Positions 44,394 through 52,262 of a stretch of DNA of 64,000 nt are shown in pieces; position 1 is the stretch's first letter, and each line of letters opens with the position of its first letter. The notes under the pieces were generated by a model. That model was not told the origin of the DNA. It ran no database searches and was given only the letters and a program-made list of their open reading frames with translations. Where the stretch lies: assembly GCF_004310345.1 (NCBI RefSeq), contig NZ_SISK01000002.1, positions 327,591 to 391,590 on the forward strand. Direction: 5' to 3'. A program made the position numbers and the translations under genes. Source of the stretch: Paracoccus subflavus (GTDB taxonomy: Bacteria > Pseudomonadota > Alphaproteobacteria > Rhodobacterales > Rhodobacteraceae).

Positions 44394-46976
44394 ATGAGAA
44401 AGACGATTCCAAGAAAGGCCCTGCCCGTGCTGCGCCCCATCCTGTCCTTCTTTGGCGCCATCTTTTCGTGGTTCGTCACCGCAAGCTTTTTCATCGCGCT
44501 GACGCTGGGCGCGATCTTCTGGATCTATTCCCGCGACCTGCCCAGCCACGAGACGCTGGCCCAATACACGCCAAAGACGATCAGCCGCATCTATTCGGGC
44601 GAAGGGATGCTGATCGACGAATTCGCCGAGGAACGCCGCCTGTTCGTCCCGGTCGAGGAAATCCCCGATCTGGTCAGGCACGCCTTCATCAGCGCCGAGG
44701 ACAAGAATTTCTACAGCCATCCCGGCTATGACGTGCGGGGCATCATCAGTGCCGCCTACGAAGCCGTGGCCTCGGGCGGATCGTCGGTGCGGGGGGCATC
44801 CACCATCACCCAGCAGGTGATGAAGAACTTTCTGCTGTCGTCGGACCGCAGCGTCGAACGCAAGGTCAAGGAACTGATCCTGGCGTCCCGGCTGGAACGC
44901 ACGCTGTCCAAGGACCAGATCCTGGAACTGTATCTGAACGAGATCTTCCTGGGCCAGAACAGCTTCGGCGTGGCCGCCGCCGCCCAGACCTATTTCAACA
45001 AGTCGCTGACAGAACTGGCCCCGCACGAGGCCGCGATGCTGGCCGCCATGCCCCAGGCGCCCGGACGCTATCACCCGGTGCGCGCCAAGGACCGCGTGAC
45101 CGAACGGCGCAACTATGTCCTGCGCGAGATGTGGCAGAACGGCTATATCGACGAGGCCGCCTATCAGGCCGAGGCGCGGCTGCCGCTGAAATCGGTGCAG
45201 AACGGCGACTATCCCGCGTTCCAGCAGCAACTGCCGCCGCGCGGGTATTTCACCGACGAAATTCGCCGCCAGCTTTCGGCGCAGTTCGGAAACGAGGAAT
45301 TCTTCGGCGGCGGGCTGACGATCCGCGCAACCGTGGACCCCGACCTGCAATCCGCCGCCGCCGATGCCCTGCGCGAGGCGCTGGAGCAGTATGACCGCGG
45401 CACGGGCATCTGGCGCGGCACGGGCGAAACGATCCCGGCCGACCAGTTGGCGGACGAGGCCGCCTGGCGCGGCGCGTTGTGGCAGGTCCGGGTGCCGCGC
45501 GACATCCCAGGCTGGCGTCCCGCCGTGGTGCTGGAGGTGGGTGAACGCGATGCCCGCATCGGCATCGAGGGCATCGAAGAGGACGGCGACGGCCACTGGA
45601 TCCCCGCCGAGGACGTGCAATGGGCTCGCAAGCGCGGCGAGGATGGCCGGCCGGGCCCCGCCGCGCAGGTTGCAGGCGATCTGGTCGCCGAGGGCGAGGT
45701 CGTGCTGGTGCGCGCCATGACCCAGGACGGCGACGGCAGCTTTGTCCGCTGGACCCTGCGCCAGGTACCCGAGGTACAGGGCGGGTTCATGGCCATGGAC
45801 GTGAACACCGGGCGCGTGATGGCGATGCAGGGCGGGTTCAGCTATCAGTCCTCGGTCTTCAACCGGGCCACGCAGGCGCAGCGCCAGCCGGGATCGTCCT
45901 TCAAGCCCTTCGTCTATGCCGCCGCGCTGGACAACAACTATACCCCCGCAACCATCGTCGTGGACGAACCGATCACGCTGAACACGCCCTTCGGTCTGTG
46001 GGAACCCAAGAATTCGACCGGCAAGACCTATGGTCCGACGCCCCTGCGCACCGGCATCGAGATGTCCAGAAACCTGATGACCATCCGCATCGCCCAGGAC
46101 ATCGGGATGGAGAGGGTGGCGGATTATGCCGAACGCTTCGGCGTCTATGACGACCTCAAGCCGTTCCTGGCCAACGCCCTGGGCGCGCAGGAAACCACGC
46201 TGTTCAAGATGGTTGCCGCCTATGCGATGTTCGCCAATGGCGGCGAACGGGTTGAACCGACGCTGGTGGACCGTGTGCAGGACCGGCGCGGCCGCACCAT
46301 CTATCGCCACGACCAGCGGGTCTGCGAGACCTGCGGCCAGCAGGCGCTGCCGGCGGGGCAGGGGCCGGTGATCGACACGAATCGCGAACGGGTCATGGAC
46401 GCGGTGACGGCCTATCAGTTGACCTCGATGCTGGAAGGGGCGGTGGAACGCGGGTCCGGCAGCGGCGTGGACCTGCCGGTGCCGATCGCGGGCAAGACGG
46501 GAACCACGAACGACGCCAAGGACGTGTGGTTCATCGGCTATTCGTCCAACATCGTCGCAGGCTGTTATCTGGGATATGACCAGCCGCGCACGCTGGGCCG
46601 CAACGCCTTCGGCGGCACCCTGTGCGTGCCGGTCTTCAACGCCTTCATGCGCAAGGCGGTGGCTGAATTCGGCGGCACCGATTTCGCCGTTCCGCCGGGC
46701 GGCTATTGGGTCAAGATCGACCGCACCACGGGTCAGCGCCTGTCAGACGACGCGACCGGGCCCAATGTCGTGGCCGAATATTTCCGCGACGGCACCGACC
46801 CCGACTGGGGATCGCCGCTGATCGTGTCCGGCTTTGGCGACGATGCCGTGGTTCTGCCCTGGCAAGCCGGGGCAGAGGCCGGGACGGGCCAGGCCGTCAC
46901 CACATCGACCGGCGAGCGTCGGGTCATTCCCCGCCAGACCGATTTCGGCACCATGTCATCGGGCGGGCTTTACTGA
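44394..46976 (+). CDS. mrcA: Penicillin-binding protein 1A
   Basis: An 860-residue bifunctional peptidoglycan synthase. A membrane anchor follows the N-terminus (SFFGAIFSWFVTASFFIALTLGAIFWIY). Glycosyltransferase: catalytic Glu102 in FISAEDKNFYSHPG, then GASTITQQVMKNFLL. Transpeptidase: nucleophile Ser501 in PGSSFKPFVYA and KTGT at 701-704. An OB-like insert lies between. I use ATG 44394 rather than the TTG at 44370, although no strong ribosome-binding site is seen. It polymerises and cross-links glycan strands; its neighbour amiC works on the same polymer. Confidence 0.94.
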   Translation: MRKTIPRKALPVLRPILSFFGAIFSWFVTASFFIALTLGAIFWIYSRDLPSHETLAQYTPKTISRIYSGEGMLIDEFAEERRLFVPVEEIPDLVRHAFISAEDKNFYSHPGYDVRGIISAAYEAVASGGSSVRGASTITQQVMKNFLLSSDRSVERKVKELILASRLERTLSKDQILELYLNEIFLGQNSFGVAAAAQTYFNKSLTELAPHEAAMLAAMPQAPGRYHPVRAKDRVTERRNYVLREMWQNGYIDEAAYQAEARLPLKSVQNGDYPAFQQQLPPRGYFTDEIRRQLSAQFGNEEFFGGGLTIRATVDPDLQSAAADALREALEQYDRGTGIWRGTGETIPADQLADEAAWRGALWQVRVPRDIPGWRPAVVLEVGERDARIGIEGIEEDGDGHWIPAEDVQWARKRGEDGRPGPAAQVAGDLVAEGEVVLVRAMTQDGDGSFVRWTLRQVPEVQGGFMAMDVNTGRVMAMQGGFSYQSSVFNRATQAQRQPGSSFKPFVYAAALDNNYTPATIVVDEPITLNTPFGLWEPKNSTGKTYGPTPLRTGIEMSRNLMTIRIAQDIGMERVADYAERFGVYDDLKPFLANALGAQETTLFKMVAAYAMFANGGERVEPTLVDRVQDRRGRTIYRHDQRVCETCGQQALPAGQGPVIDTNRERVMDAVTAYQLTSMLEGAVERGSGSGVDLPVPIAGKTGTTNDAKDVWFIGYSSNIVAGCYLGYDQPRTLGRNAFGGTLCVPVFNAFMRKAVAEFGGTDFAVPPGGYWVKIDRTTGQRLSDDATGPNVVAEYFRDGTDPDWGSPLIVSGFGDDAVVLPWQAGAEAGTGQAVTTSTGERRVIPRQTDFGTMSSGGLY

Positions 46977-47193
46977 TCCCCCCTGCCTTGCGGGCGGCCG
47001 ATTTGCCAGGGCACCGGGGCATTCCTGTCGCGAACTGCGGGCCGGGATGCCGAGGATGATCGAACCTGCCGCCCAGGCCATGTCCGCCGTGAACATCGCC
47101 GCCGCCAAGGCGGGGGCCGACCCTTGCCCGGCAGCCCCGCCCGCGCTATCACCCCGGACCTGACGCCGACCGCCCGAACCCGAGGAACCTGCC

Positions 47194-48321
47194 ATGCGCG
47201 CCGAGACGCAGTCCACCATCGAGTCCATCAAACGCTCGCTGACCCTGCTGGGCCAGCGGATGGACTGGCAGACCGCGCCGCACCGGCTGGAAGAAATGAA
47301 CGCCCTGATCGAGGCGGGCGATCTGTGGTCCGATCCCGCCCGCGCGCAAAAGCTGATGCGCGAACGCCAGGCGCTGTCGGATGCCATTGAAACCTATCGC
47401 CGCATCGACGGGGATCTGTCCGCCAATGCCGAGATGGTCGAACTGGCCGAGGAGGAGGGCGACGCCGATCTGGTGGCCGAGGCCGAGGCCAATTTGAAAT
47501 CCCTGGCGGAACTGGCCGCGCAAAAGGAACTGGAGGCCCTGCTGAACGGCGAGGCCGACGGCAACGACACCTTTCTGGAAATCAACGCGGGGGCGGGCGG
47601 CACCGAAAGCTGCGACTGGGCGGCCATGCTGGCGCGGATGTATGTCCGCTGGGCGGAAAAAAAGGGCTACGAGGTCGAACTGCTGTCGGAAACCGCGGGT
47701 GACGAGGCGGGCATCCGCAGCGCCGCCTACAAGGTCAGCGGTCACAATGCCTATGGCTGGCTGAAATCGGAATCGGGCGTGCACCGTCTGGTCCGCATCA
47801 GTCCCTATGACAGTGCGGCGCGGAGGCATACCTCGTTCAGCAGCGTCTGGGTCTATCCGGTGGTGGACGACAATATCGAGATCGACATCCCCGACCGCGA
47901 CATCCGCATCGACACATACCGGTCGTCGGGCGCGGGCGGGCAGCATGTCAACACCACCGATTCGGCCGTGCGCATCACCCACCTGCCGACCGGGATGGTC
48001 GTGACCAGCAGCGAAAAGTCGCAGCACCAGAACCGCGCCAACGCCATGGCCGCGCTGAAATCGCGTCTGTACCAGATGGAGTTGGACCGCCGCAACGCCG
48101 AGGTGAACGCCCAGCACGCCGCCAAGGGCGATGCGGGCTGGGGCAACCAGATCCGGTCATACGTCCTCCACCCCTACCAGATGGTCAAGGATCTGCGCAC
48201 GGGCGAGGAAACCAGTGACACCCAGGGCGTTCTGGACGGCGACCTGGACGCCTTCATGGCCGCGACCCTGGCCCTGGACGTTGCGGGCAAGAGCCGGGCC
48301 GAGGCCAACGCCGAGGACTAA
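47194..48321 (+). CDS. prfB: Peptide chain release factor 2
   Basis: A 375-residue class I release factor recognising UGA and UAA. The GGQ catalytic loop is at 248-250 ([17 protein letters not shown]). The stop-codon-reading region is [14 protein letters not shown], with SPY at 203-205 where many bacteria have SPF. The gene is one continuous frame: there is no in-frame early TGA and no programmed +1 frameshift site, so autoregulation by that route is absent. Hundreds of bases around it show no coupled partner gene. Confidence 0.95.
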   Translation: MRAETQSTIESIKRSLTLLGQRMDWQTAPHRLEEMNALIEAGDLWSDPARAQKLMRERQALSDAIETYRRIDGDLSANAEMVELAEEEGDADLVAEAEANLKSLAELAAQKELEALLNGEADGNDTFLEINAGAGGTESCDWAAMLARMYVRWAEKKGYEVELLSETAGDEAGIRSAAYKVSGHNAYGWLKSESGVHRLVRISPYDSAARRHTSFSSVWVYPVVDDNIEIDIPDRDIRIDTYRSSGAGGQHVNTTDSAVRITHLPTGMVVTSSEKSQHQNRANAMAALKSRLYQMELDRRNAEVNAQHAAKGDAGWGNQIRSYVLHPYQMVKDLRTGEETSDTQGVLDGDLDAFMAATLALDVAGKSRAEANAED

Positions 48322-48324
48322 AAA

Positions 48325-48340
48325 CGGGGCCTTGTCCCCG
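48325..48340 (+). terminator. Candidate hairpin after prfB
   Basis: CGGGG-CCTTGT-CCCCG, a 5-bp GC stem with a 6-nt loop, begins 3 nt after the prfB stop (TAAAAA precedes it). There is no T-tract. It may terminate weakly or only protect the mRNA end. Confidence 0.35.
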
Positions 48341-48432
48341 GCGCGCAACACCGCACGCCGTTTGTGCAACGCTTGCGCCGCGCGATGCCGTCCCTACTAT
48401 GCCGCAGATGCGACATCATGGCGGGGCGGGCG

Positions 48433-49506
48433 ATGCAGCGCAAATCCATCAATCTGGCCTTGCAGGGGGGCGGGGCGCACGGCGCCTTTACCTGGGGGGT
48501 GCTGGATCGCCTGCTGGACGAGGACTGGCTGGACATCGCCGCCATCACCGGCACCTCGGCCGGGGCCCTGAACGGGGCCGCGCTCAAGGCCGGGCTGGCG
48601 CGCCATGCGGCCGGATCGCTGGCCGGGCGGCGGGCGGCGGCCGAAAACCTTGACCATCTCTGGGCAGAGGTCGGCCGGATCAGCGACAACCGGGTGGTGC
48701 GATGGATGCATTCGCTGATTCCCGCGCCGCACGGTCTTGACCGCTGGGCCGAGCTGTTCTCGCCGGCGGCGTGGCTGGACAACCTGACCCGGATCCTCAG
48801 CCCCTATGATTACGGCCCGTTCTATGTCAATCCGCTGGCCCGCGTCCTGCGCGACCTGCCCTGTCCCGATTTCAGCAACAGCCGCGGCCCGCAATTGTTC
48901 GTCGCTGCGACAAATGTCAGGACCGGCCGGATTCGCGTATTCACCAACGCAGCGGTGACGCCGGATGCGGTCATGGCCTCGGCCTGCCTGCCCAACCTGT
49001 TCCGCGCGGTCGAGATCTGCGACCCCGATACCGGCCGGATCGAGGCCTTCTGGGACGGCGGTTTTACCGGAAACCCGGCGCTGTTTCCGCTCTATGCGCC
49101 GCACTTGCCGCGCGACATCGTCATCGTGAACATCAACCCGCTGATGCGCGAGGGCCTTCCGCGCACCCCGGTCGAGATTTCCGACCGCGTCAACGAGGTC
49201 AGCTTCAACGCCGCGCTGATGTCCGACCTGCGGGCGGTGAACTTTGTCAAGCGCCTGTATGCCGAAGGGCGGTTGCAGAACCGCCCGATGAAGAATCCGC
49301 TGATCCACATGATCTTGGACGACACGCTGATGAACGACCTTGGGGCGCGGTCCAAGCTGACCCCTGCACCGGGGGTTCTGGGGCGTATGAAACGGGCGGG
49401 TCAGGCTGCCGCGGATGCCTTTCTGAACGATCATGCCGATGCCCTGAACAACCGCGACACAGTGGACCTGGCGGCGCTGTTCACGGGCTCTGGTATCATC
49501 GGCTGA
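48433..49506 (+). CDS. Patatin-like phospholipase
   Basis: A 357-residue patatin-domain lipid hydrolase. The oxyanion loop is LALQGGGAHGAFTWGVLD, the nucleophile Ser42 is in ITGTSAGALNG, and the catalytic Asp208 in WDGGFTGNPALFPLY. There is no signal peptide. The frame extends upstream to 48364 and an ATG at 48418 is also possible; ATG 48433 gives the usual MQRKSINLALQGGG family start. It probably releases fatty acids from membrane lipids. The stop is immediately followed by the phosphatase ATG. Confidence 0.9.
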   Translation: MQRKSINLALQGGGAHGAFTWGVLDRLLDEDWLDIAAITGTSAGALNGAALKAGLARHAAGSLAGRRAAAENLDHLWAEVGRISDNRVVRWMHSLIPAPHGLDRWAELFSPAAWLDNLTRILSPYDYGPFYVNPLARVLRDLPCPDFSNSRGPQLFVAATNVRTGRIRVFTNAAVTPDAVMASACLPNLFRAVEICDPDTGRIEAFWDGGFTGNPALFPLYAPHLPRDIVIVNINPLMREGLPRTPVEISDRVNEVSFNAALMSDLRAVNFVKRLYAEGRLQNRPMKNPLIHMILDDTLMNDLGARSKLTPAPGVLGRMKRAGQAAADAFLNDHADALNNRDTVDLAALFTGSGIIG

Positions 49507-50130
49507 ATGACTGTCCGGCTGCCTGACCTTTACCTGATCCGGCACGGCCAGACCGCCTGGAATGACCAGGGGCGTTTGCAGGGGCGCCTCGATTCGCCCC
49601 TGACCGATCTTGGGCATGCTCAGGCGGCGGCTTTGCGTTCGCTGGTATGCGGGCTGCCCGCGCAGCGCCTGTCCAGCCCCATGGGCCGCGCGGTGCAGAC
49701 GGCGCGCATCCTGTTTGGCGACAATTCCTTCGCCACCGATGTCCGGCTGGCCGAGATCGACGTGGGCGACTTTTCCGGTCGTCTTCTGGCCGATCTTCGG
49801 GCCGAGATGCCACAGGCCTTTGTGGGGCCGCCTCATGCGTGGTACGACCGCACCCCCAATGGCGAACGGCTGGCCGGTCTGGCGGGCCGATTGTCGGAGT
49901 TTCTGGCCGAGCTGCCTGGTCCCGCGATCATCGTCACCCATGGCATGGCCTTGGCAATGCTGTGCAGCCTGGCGACCGGCCAGCCGCTGCACCGGGTTCA
50001 CGCTGTCTGTCAAAGACAGGATGTCCTGCATGTCGTCCGCTGGGGTAGCCACCGCCTTGTCGCCCCCCGCGACGCGGGGGCTGGCCAAGACGCGCCGTCG
50101 GCGCTAGAAGGCAGGCCGGCGGGCGGTTAG
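49507..50130 (+). CDS. Histidine phosphatase family protein ending inside tRNA-Val
   Basis: A 207-residue phosphoglycerate-mutase-like phosphatase. The phosphohistidine motif is LIRHGQTAWNDQGRLQG, the second core is SSPMGRAVQTA, EIDVGDFSG holds the acid residue and VTHGMALAM the second His. The start directly abuts the patatin stop. The C-terminal ~20 residues are low-complexity, and the stop TAG at 50128-50130 lies in the 5' part of the tRNA-Val gene, so the last ten bases are shared. The substrate may be a sugar or nucleotide phosphate. Confidence 0.9.
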   Translation: MTVRLPDLYLIRHGQTAWNDQGRLQGRLDSPLTDLGHAQAAALRSLVCGLPAQRLSSPMGRAVQTARILFGDNSFATDVRLAEIDVGDFSGRLLADLRAEMPQAFVGPPHAWYDRTPNGERLAGLAGRLSEFLAELPGPAIIVTHGMALAMLCSLATGQPLHRVHAVCQRQDVLHVVRWGSHRLVAPRDAGAGQDAPSALEGRPAGG

Positions 50131-50196
50131 CTCAGTTGGTAGAGCGCCTCGTTTACACCGAGGATGTCGGGGGTTCGAGTCCCTCACCGCCCACCA
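50121..50196 (+). tRNA. tRNA-Val (anticodon UAC)
   Basis: A complete cloverleaf: acceptor GGGCGGT pairs with ACCGCCC, the D-arm is AGCTCAGTTGGTAGAGC, the anticodon stem CCTCG/CGAGG encloses TTTACAC (anticodon TAC), and the T-arm contains GGTTCGAGTCC. The CCA end is encoded. The first 10 bases overlap the end of the phosphatase gene. Confidence 0.97.
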
Positions 50197-50375
50197 TTCT
50201 CCCTTTTGATCCGCGTCCCATCCCGGCGGTTCCGGCGGGGATGCAGGGGACTTCCGCGCCACCCGAACCGGGTATTGCAAGGTGGTGCCAGCCTGCGCAT
50301 TTTCCCCTTGCGCCCCGCCGCGCACCCCCCTATAGACCCCGCACACGACGTCGGAAGACGCCGCAGACCTCCGGT

Positions 50376-50451
<76 letters not shown>

Positions 50452-50526
50452 GATCTCTCCAGTTATTGCTTTGATAAGGTTGGCAAGTCTTTGGAAAGAT
50501 TTGTGCTGTCCCGCCAATCATCCCAC

Positions 50527-50636
50527 CAGACGGTTGGACGTTGATCCAGCCCAGAACCGATGAAGCGTCGCGACTTTGGCCTGTCGCTGCGGACTAGCGG
50601 CTATCGAGAGGCGATCAGTCCAACGTCCATGGTCTG
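50527..50636. repeat. Imperfect inverted repeat, possible MITE-like remnant
   Basis: A left end at 50527-50546 (CAGACGGTTGGACGTTGATC) and a right end at 50613-50636, read on the other strand, share CAGAC, TGGACGTTG and GATC with small gaps between them. They enclose ~66 nt. The form suggests a degraded small insertion or a structured RNA. It could also be chance similarity between short words. Confidence 0.35.
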
Positions 50637-50843
50637 CAATGGTTATGAACAGGGATCCAACGGGCCCGCCAAGGTCGCTGCCTAACAAGGGGGGGCCTGC
50701 AAGGAGGGCTCTTTTCCGAAGGGGGGGGGTAAAATCCGGCGCCGCGATCCTCTCTTCGTGCCTCCCTCGTGTAGATGGAAAATTTTTCCATTTTTTTGAA
50801 CATCAGTCGCAATCCTCCGCCGACCGGCAGGGATGAACTAAAC

Positions 50844-50873
50844 TTGACATGACACAAAGGCCCGGTCGGTTAT
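50844..50873 (+). promoter_or_regulatory. Weak promoter candidate for the LytR_C/SPOR-like gene
   Basis: A perfect TTGACA at 50844-50849 is followed after 18 nt by GGTTAT (50868-50873), a poor -10 match. It lies ~80 nt before the start codon at 50953. No better promoter is visible nearby. Confidence 0.3.
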
Positions 50874-50952
50874 GGATGCGGCATCTGGTGGTTCACATTT
50901 TGCGGCCGATCCGTCTTACCGGGTGCCGCGACAAAAGCGGAAGGTCCGCGCC

Positions 50953-51522
50953 ATGACGCAAAGCCGCAGCCATCTGACAGCCCGTCTGGGATCGCTGTCC
51001 ATGATTGCTTGCCTGGTTGCGACGCAGGCGGGTGCTCAGGCAGGCGGGAACGGTCTTCCGGATGCAGAGGATATCTGGAGGCATCTGCCTGGCAGGACGT
51101 CCGAGCCGGTCGCCCCGTCCGCGCCCGCGCCGGCCCCCCAGCCCACACCTGCGGTTTCGGCTGCACCCCGATCGGGCGCTCCTGCCGCCGCACCCCGGCG
51201 CAGCGTCCCCGAGACTAGCGCAGCGGTGCCGACCCGCACGCTGGCTCAGGCGCGGGTCGTGATCCATTATCCCGAGCGCGGCGGACGTGCGCGATCCGAG
51301 GCGTTGGTCCGTCTCCTGCGCGCCCTGGACACCGGTGAGGTCGAGACCCGCCCCGTACGCCATGCGGTCGAACGGCAGAGCATCCGCTACTTCCACGCAG
51401 CCGACCGCGAGATGGCAGGCATCGTTGGCGAGGCCGTGGGCGGCGGCCGGGCAACTGTGTCAGACTTTACTTTTTATCGACCTTTGCCGAGGAAAGGCAC
51501 GATCGAGGTGTGGTTGCCCTAG
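50953..51522 (+). CDS. Exported protein with LytR_C/SPOR-like C-terminal domain
   Basis: A 189-residue protein. ATG 50953 gives a basic start and hydrophobic signal (SLSMIACLVATQAGAQA); the frame is open to 50872 but lacks a better start. A Pro/Ala-rich linker occupies about 40-95. The C-terminal ~90 residues (ARVVIHYPERGGRARSEALVRLLRALD, SIRYFHAADREMAGIV, VSDFTFYRPLPRKGTIEVWLP) resemble the small alpha/beta domain seen in LytR C-terminal and SPOR-like proteins of this family. It is probably periplasmic and may bind cell-wall material. No partner gene adjoins it. Confidence 0.75.
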   Translation: MTQSRSHLTARLGSLSMIACLVATQAGAQAGGNGLPDAEDIWRHLPGRTSEPVAPSAPAPAPQPTPAVSAAPRSGAPAAAPRRSVPETSAAVPTRTLAQARVVIHYPERGGRARSEALVRLLRALDTGEVETRPVRHAVERQSIRYFHAADREMAGIVGEAVGGGRATVSDFTFYRPLPRKGTIEVWLP

Positions 51523-51644
51523 CTGTCCAGAAGGGTGACGGAGCCTGAGCAATCCATGGCGCCCCCGATCGAAGCGCAAGCCCGCTGGATGGCCGAGGCG
51601 AAGCATGGCCGGAAAATTGGCAAAGCGCCCGGCAGTCGCCCTTT

Positions 51645-51714
51645 GATCTTTGGCTAGGGGACCCGCCCAGGTCATCGCCGATCTTTGGCTAGGGGACCCG
51701 CCCAGGTCATCGCC
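51645..51714. repeat. Perfect tandem duplication of a 35-bp unit
   Basis: Bases 51645-51679 are repeated exactly at 51680-51714. Each unit begins GATCTTTGGCTAGGGGACCC and ends in GCCCAGGTCATCGCC. The repeat lies in non-coding sequence upstream of the DUF-type gene at 51795. Exact identity suggests recent slippage. There are only two copies and no spacers, so it is not a CRISPR array. Confidence 0.95.
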
Positions 51715-51794
51715 GCAGAGTCGCTGCGCAAGAATGGATGCAAACCCCGCGCCGGTGTCCGGCGTTGAGCGCGAAACTCTTGCTGGATGCCGCC

Positions 51795-52133
51795 ATGCCG
51801 CCCCTGACCCCCGACAAACGCTATATCGTTGTGCGCGGTCGGCTGTGGCGGGCCGCCAATCCCCATCTGGAGCCGTCCGAGCGCGACCGCCTGGTCACTG
51901 CGCTGATGACAGCGCGGCGTGCGGTCAGGACGGCGCGCGCGGCCGGCGATCCGGCAGCCGAGGAGGCGGCCCATCGTGCGGTCGATGCAGCCAAGGTCGC
52001 GCTGGGGGAACGGGGTCCGGTCTGGTGGACCGACGGTGCCCCGGATCTCAATCGCCGCATGGCGCGCAATACCGCCTATGCCGACTGGTTCGCACAGCTT
52101 TCCGGCAAGGCGACAGAGGCAGGCGATGCCTGA
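51795..52133 (+). CDS. Small conserved hypothetical protein
   Basis: A 112-residue soluble protein starting MPPLTPDKRYIVVRGRLWRAANPHLEPSERDRLV. The middle is a helical Ala/Arg-rich stretch (ALMTARRAVRTARAAGDPAAEEAAHRAVDAAKVALG) and the end a conserved ERGPVWWTDGAPDLNRRMARNTAYADWF. I know similar proteins from alphaproteobacteria, sometimes labelled as Tol-biopolymer-related, but their function is not known to me. The open frame begins at 51738; ATG 51795 fits homologue starts. It precedes kup by 129 nt. Confidence 0.75.
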   Translation: MPPLTPDKRYIVVRGRLWRAANPHLEPSERDRLVTALMTARRAVRTARAAGDPAAEEAAHRAVDAAKVALGERGPVWWTDGAPDLNRRMARNTAYADWFAQLSGKATEAGDA

Positions 52134-52262
52134 AAATCCCACGGCCTGTCCTTTTTCGGTCGGCCCCGCCAGCAAAGCCGGACGCTTTGCCCTGTCCAGC
52201 GTTCGCAGTCGGGTGTATCAGGACACTGTTCCGTGTTTTGGAACGGCAACCATCGGACGATC

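Larger units (their letters stand above)
50452..50952. other. Gene-poor region after tRNA-Ala
   Basis: About 500 bases with no convincing coding frame and base composition lower in GC than its flanks, especially 50455-50500 and 50770-50800. It holds an imperfect long inverted repeat (50527-50636), homopolymer runs of G at about 50692 and 50727, an A/T palindrome ATGGAAAA-T-TTTTCCAT at 50775-50791 followed by six T, and a TTGACA near its end. The region directly downstream of a tRNA gene is a common integration target, but no integrase or duplicated tRNA end is visible. Confidence 0.5.

Noticed and set aside
43653..46310. 885-codon minus-strand frame opposite amiC and PBP1A
   Set aside because: It is antisense to two well-recognised genes and has no domain signature.
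47194..47280. Programmed frameshift in prfB
   Set aside because: The gene is a single open frame with no early in-frame TGA.
51645..51714. CRISPR array
   Set aside because: Only two direct copies with no spacer between them and no cas genes.
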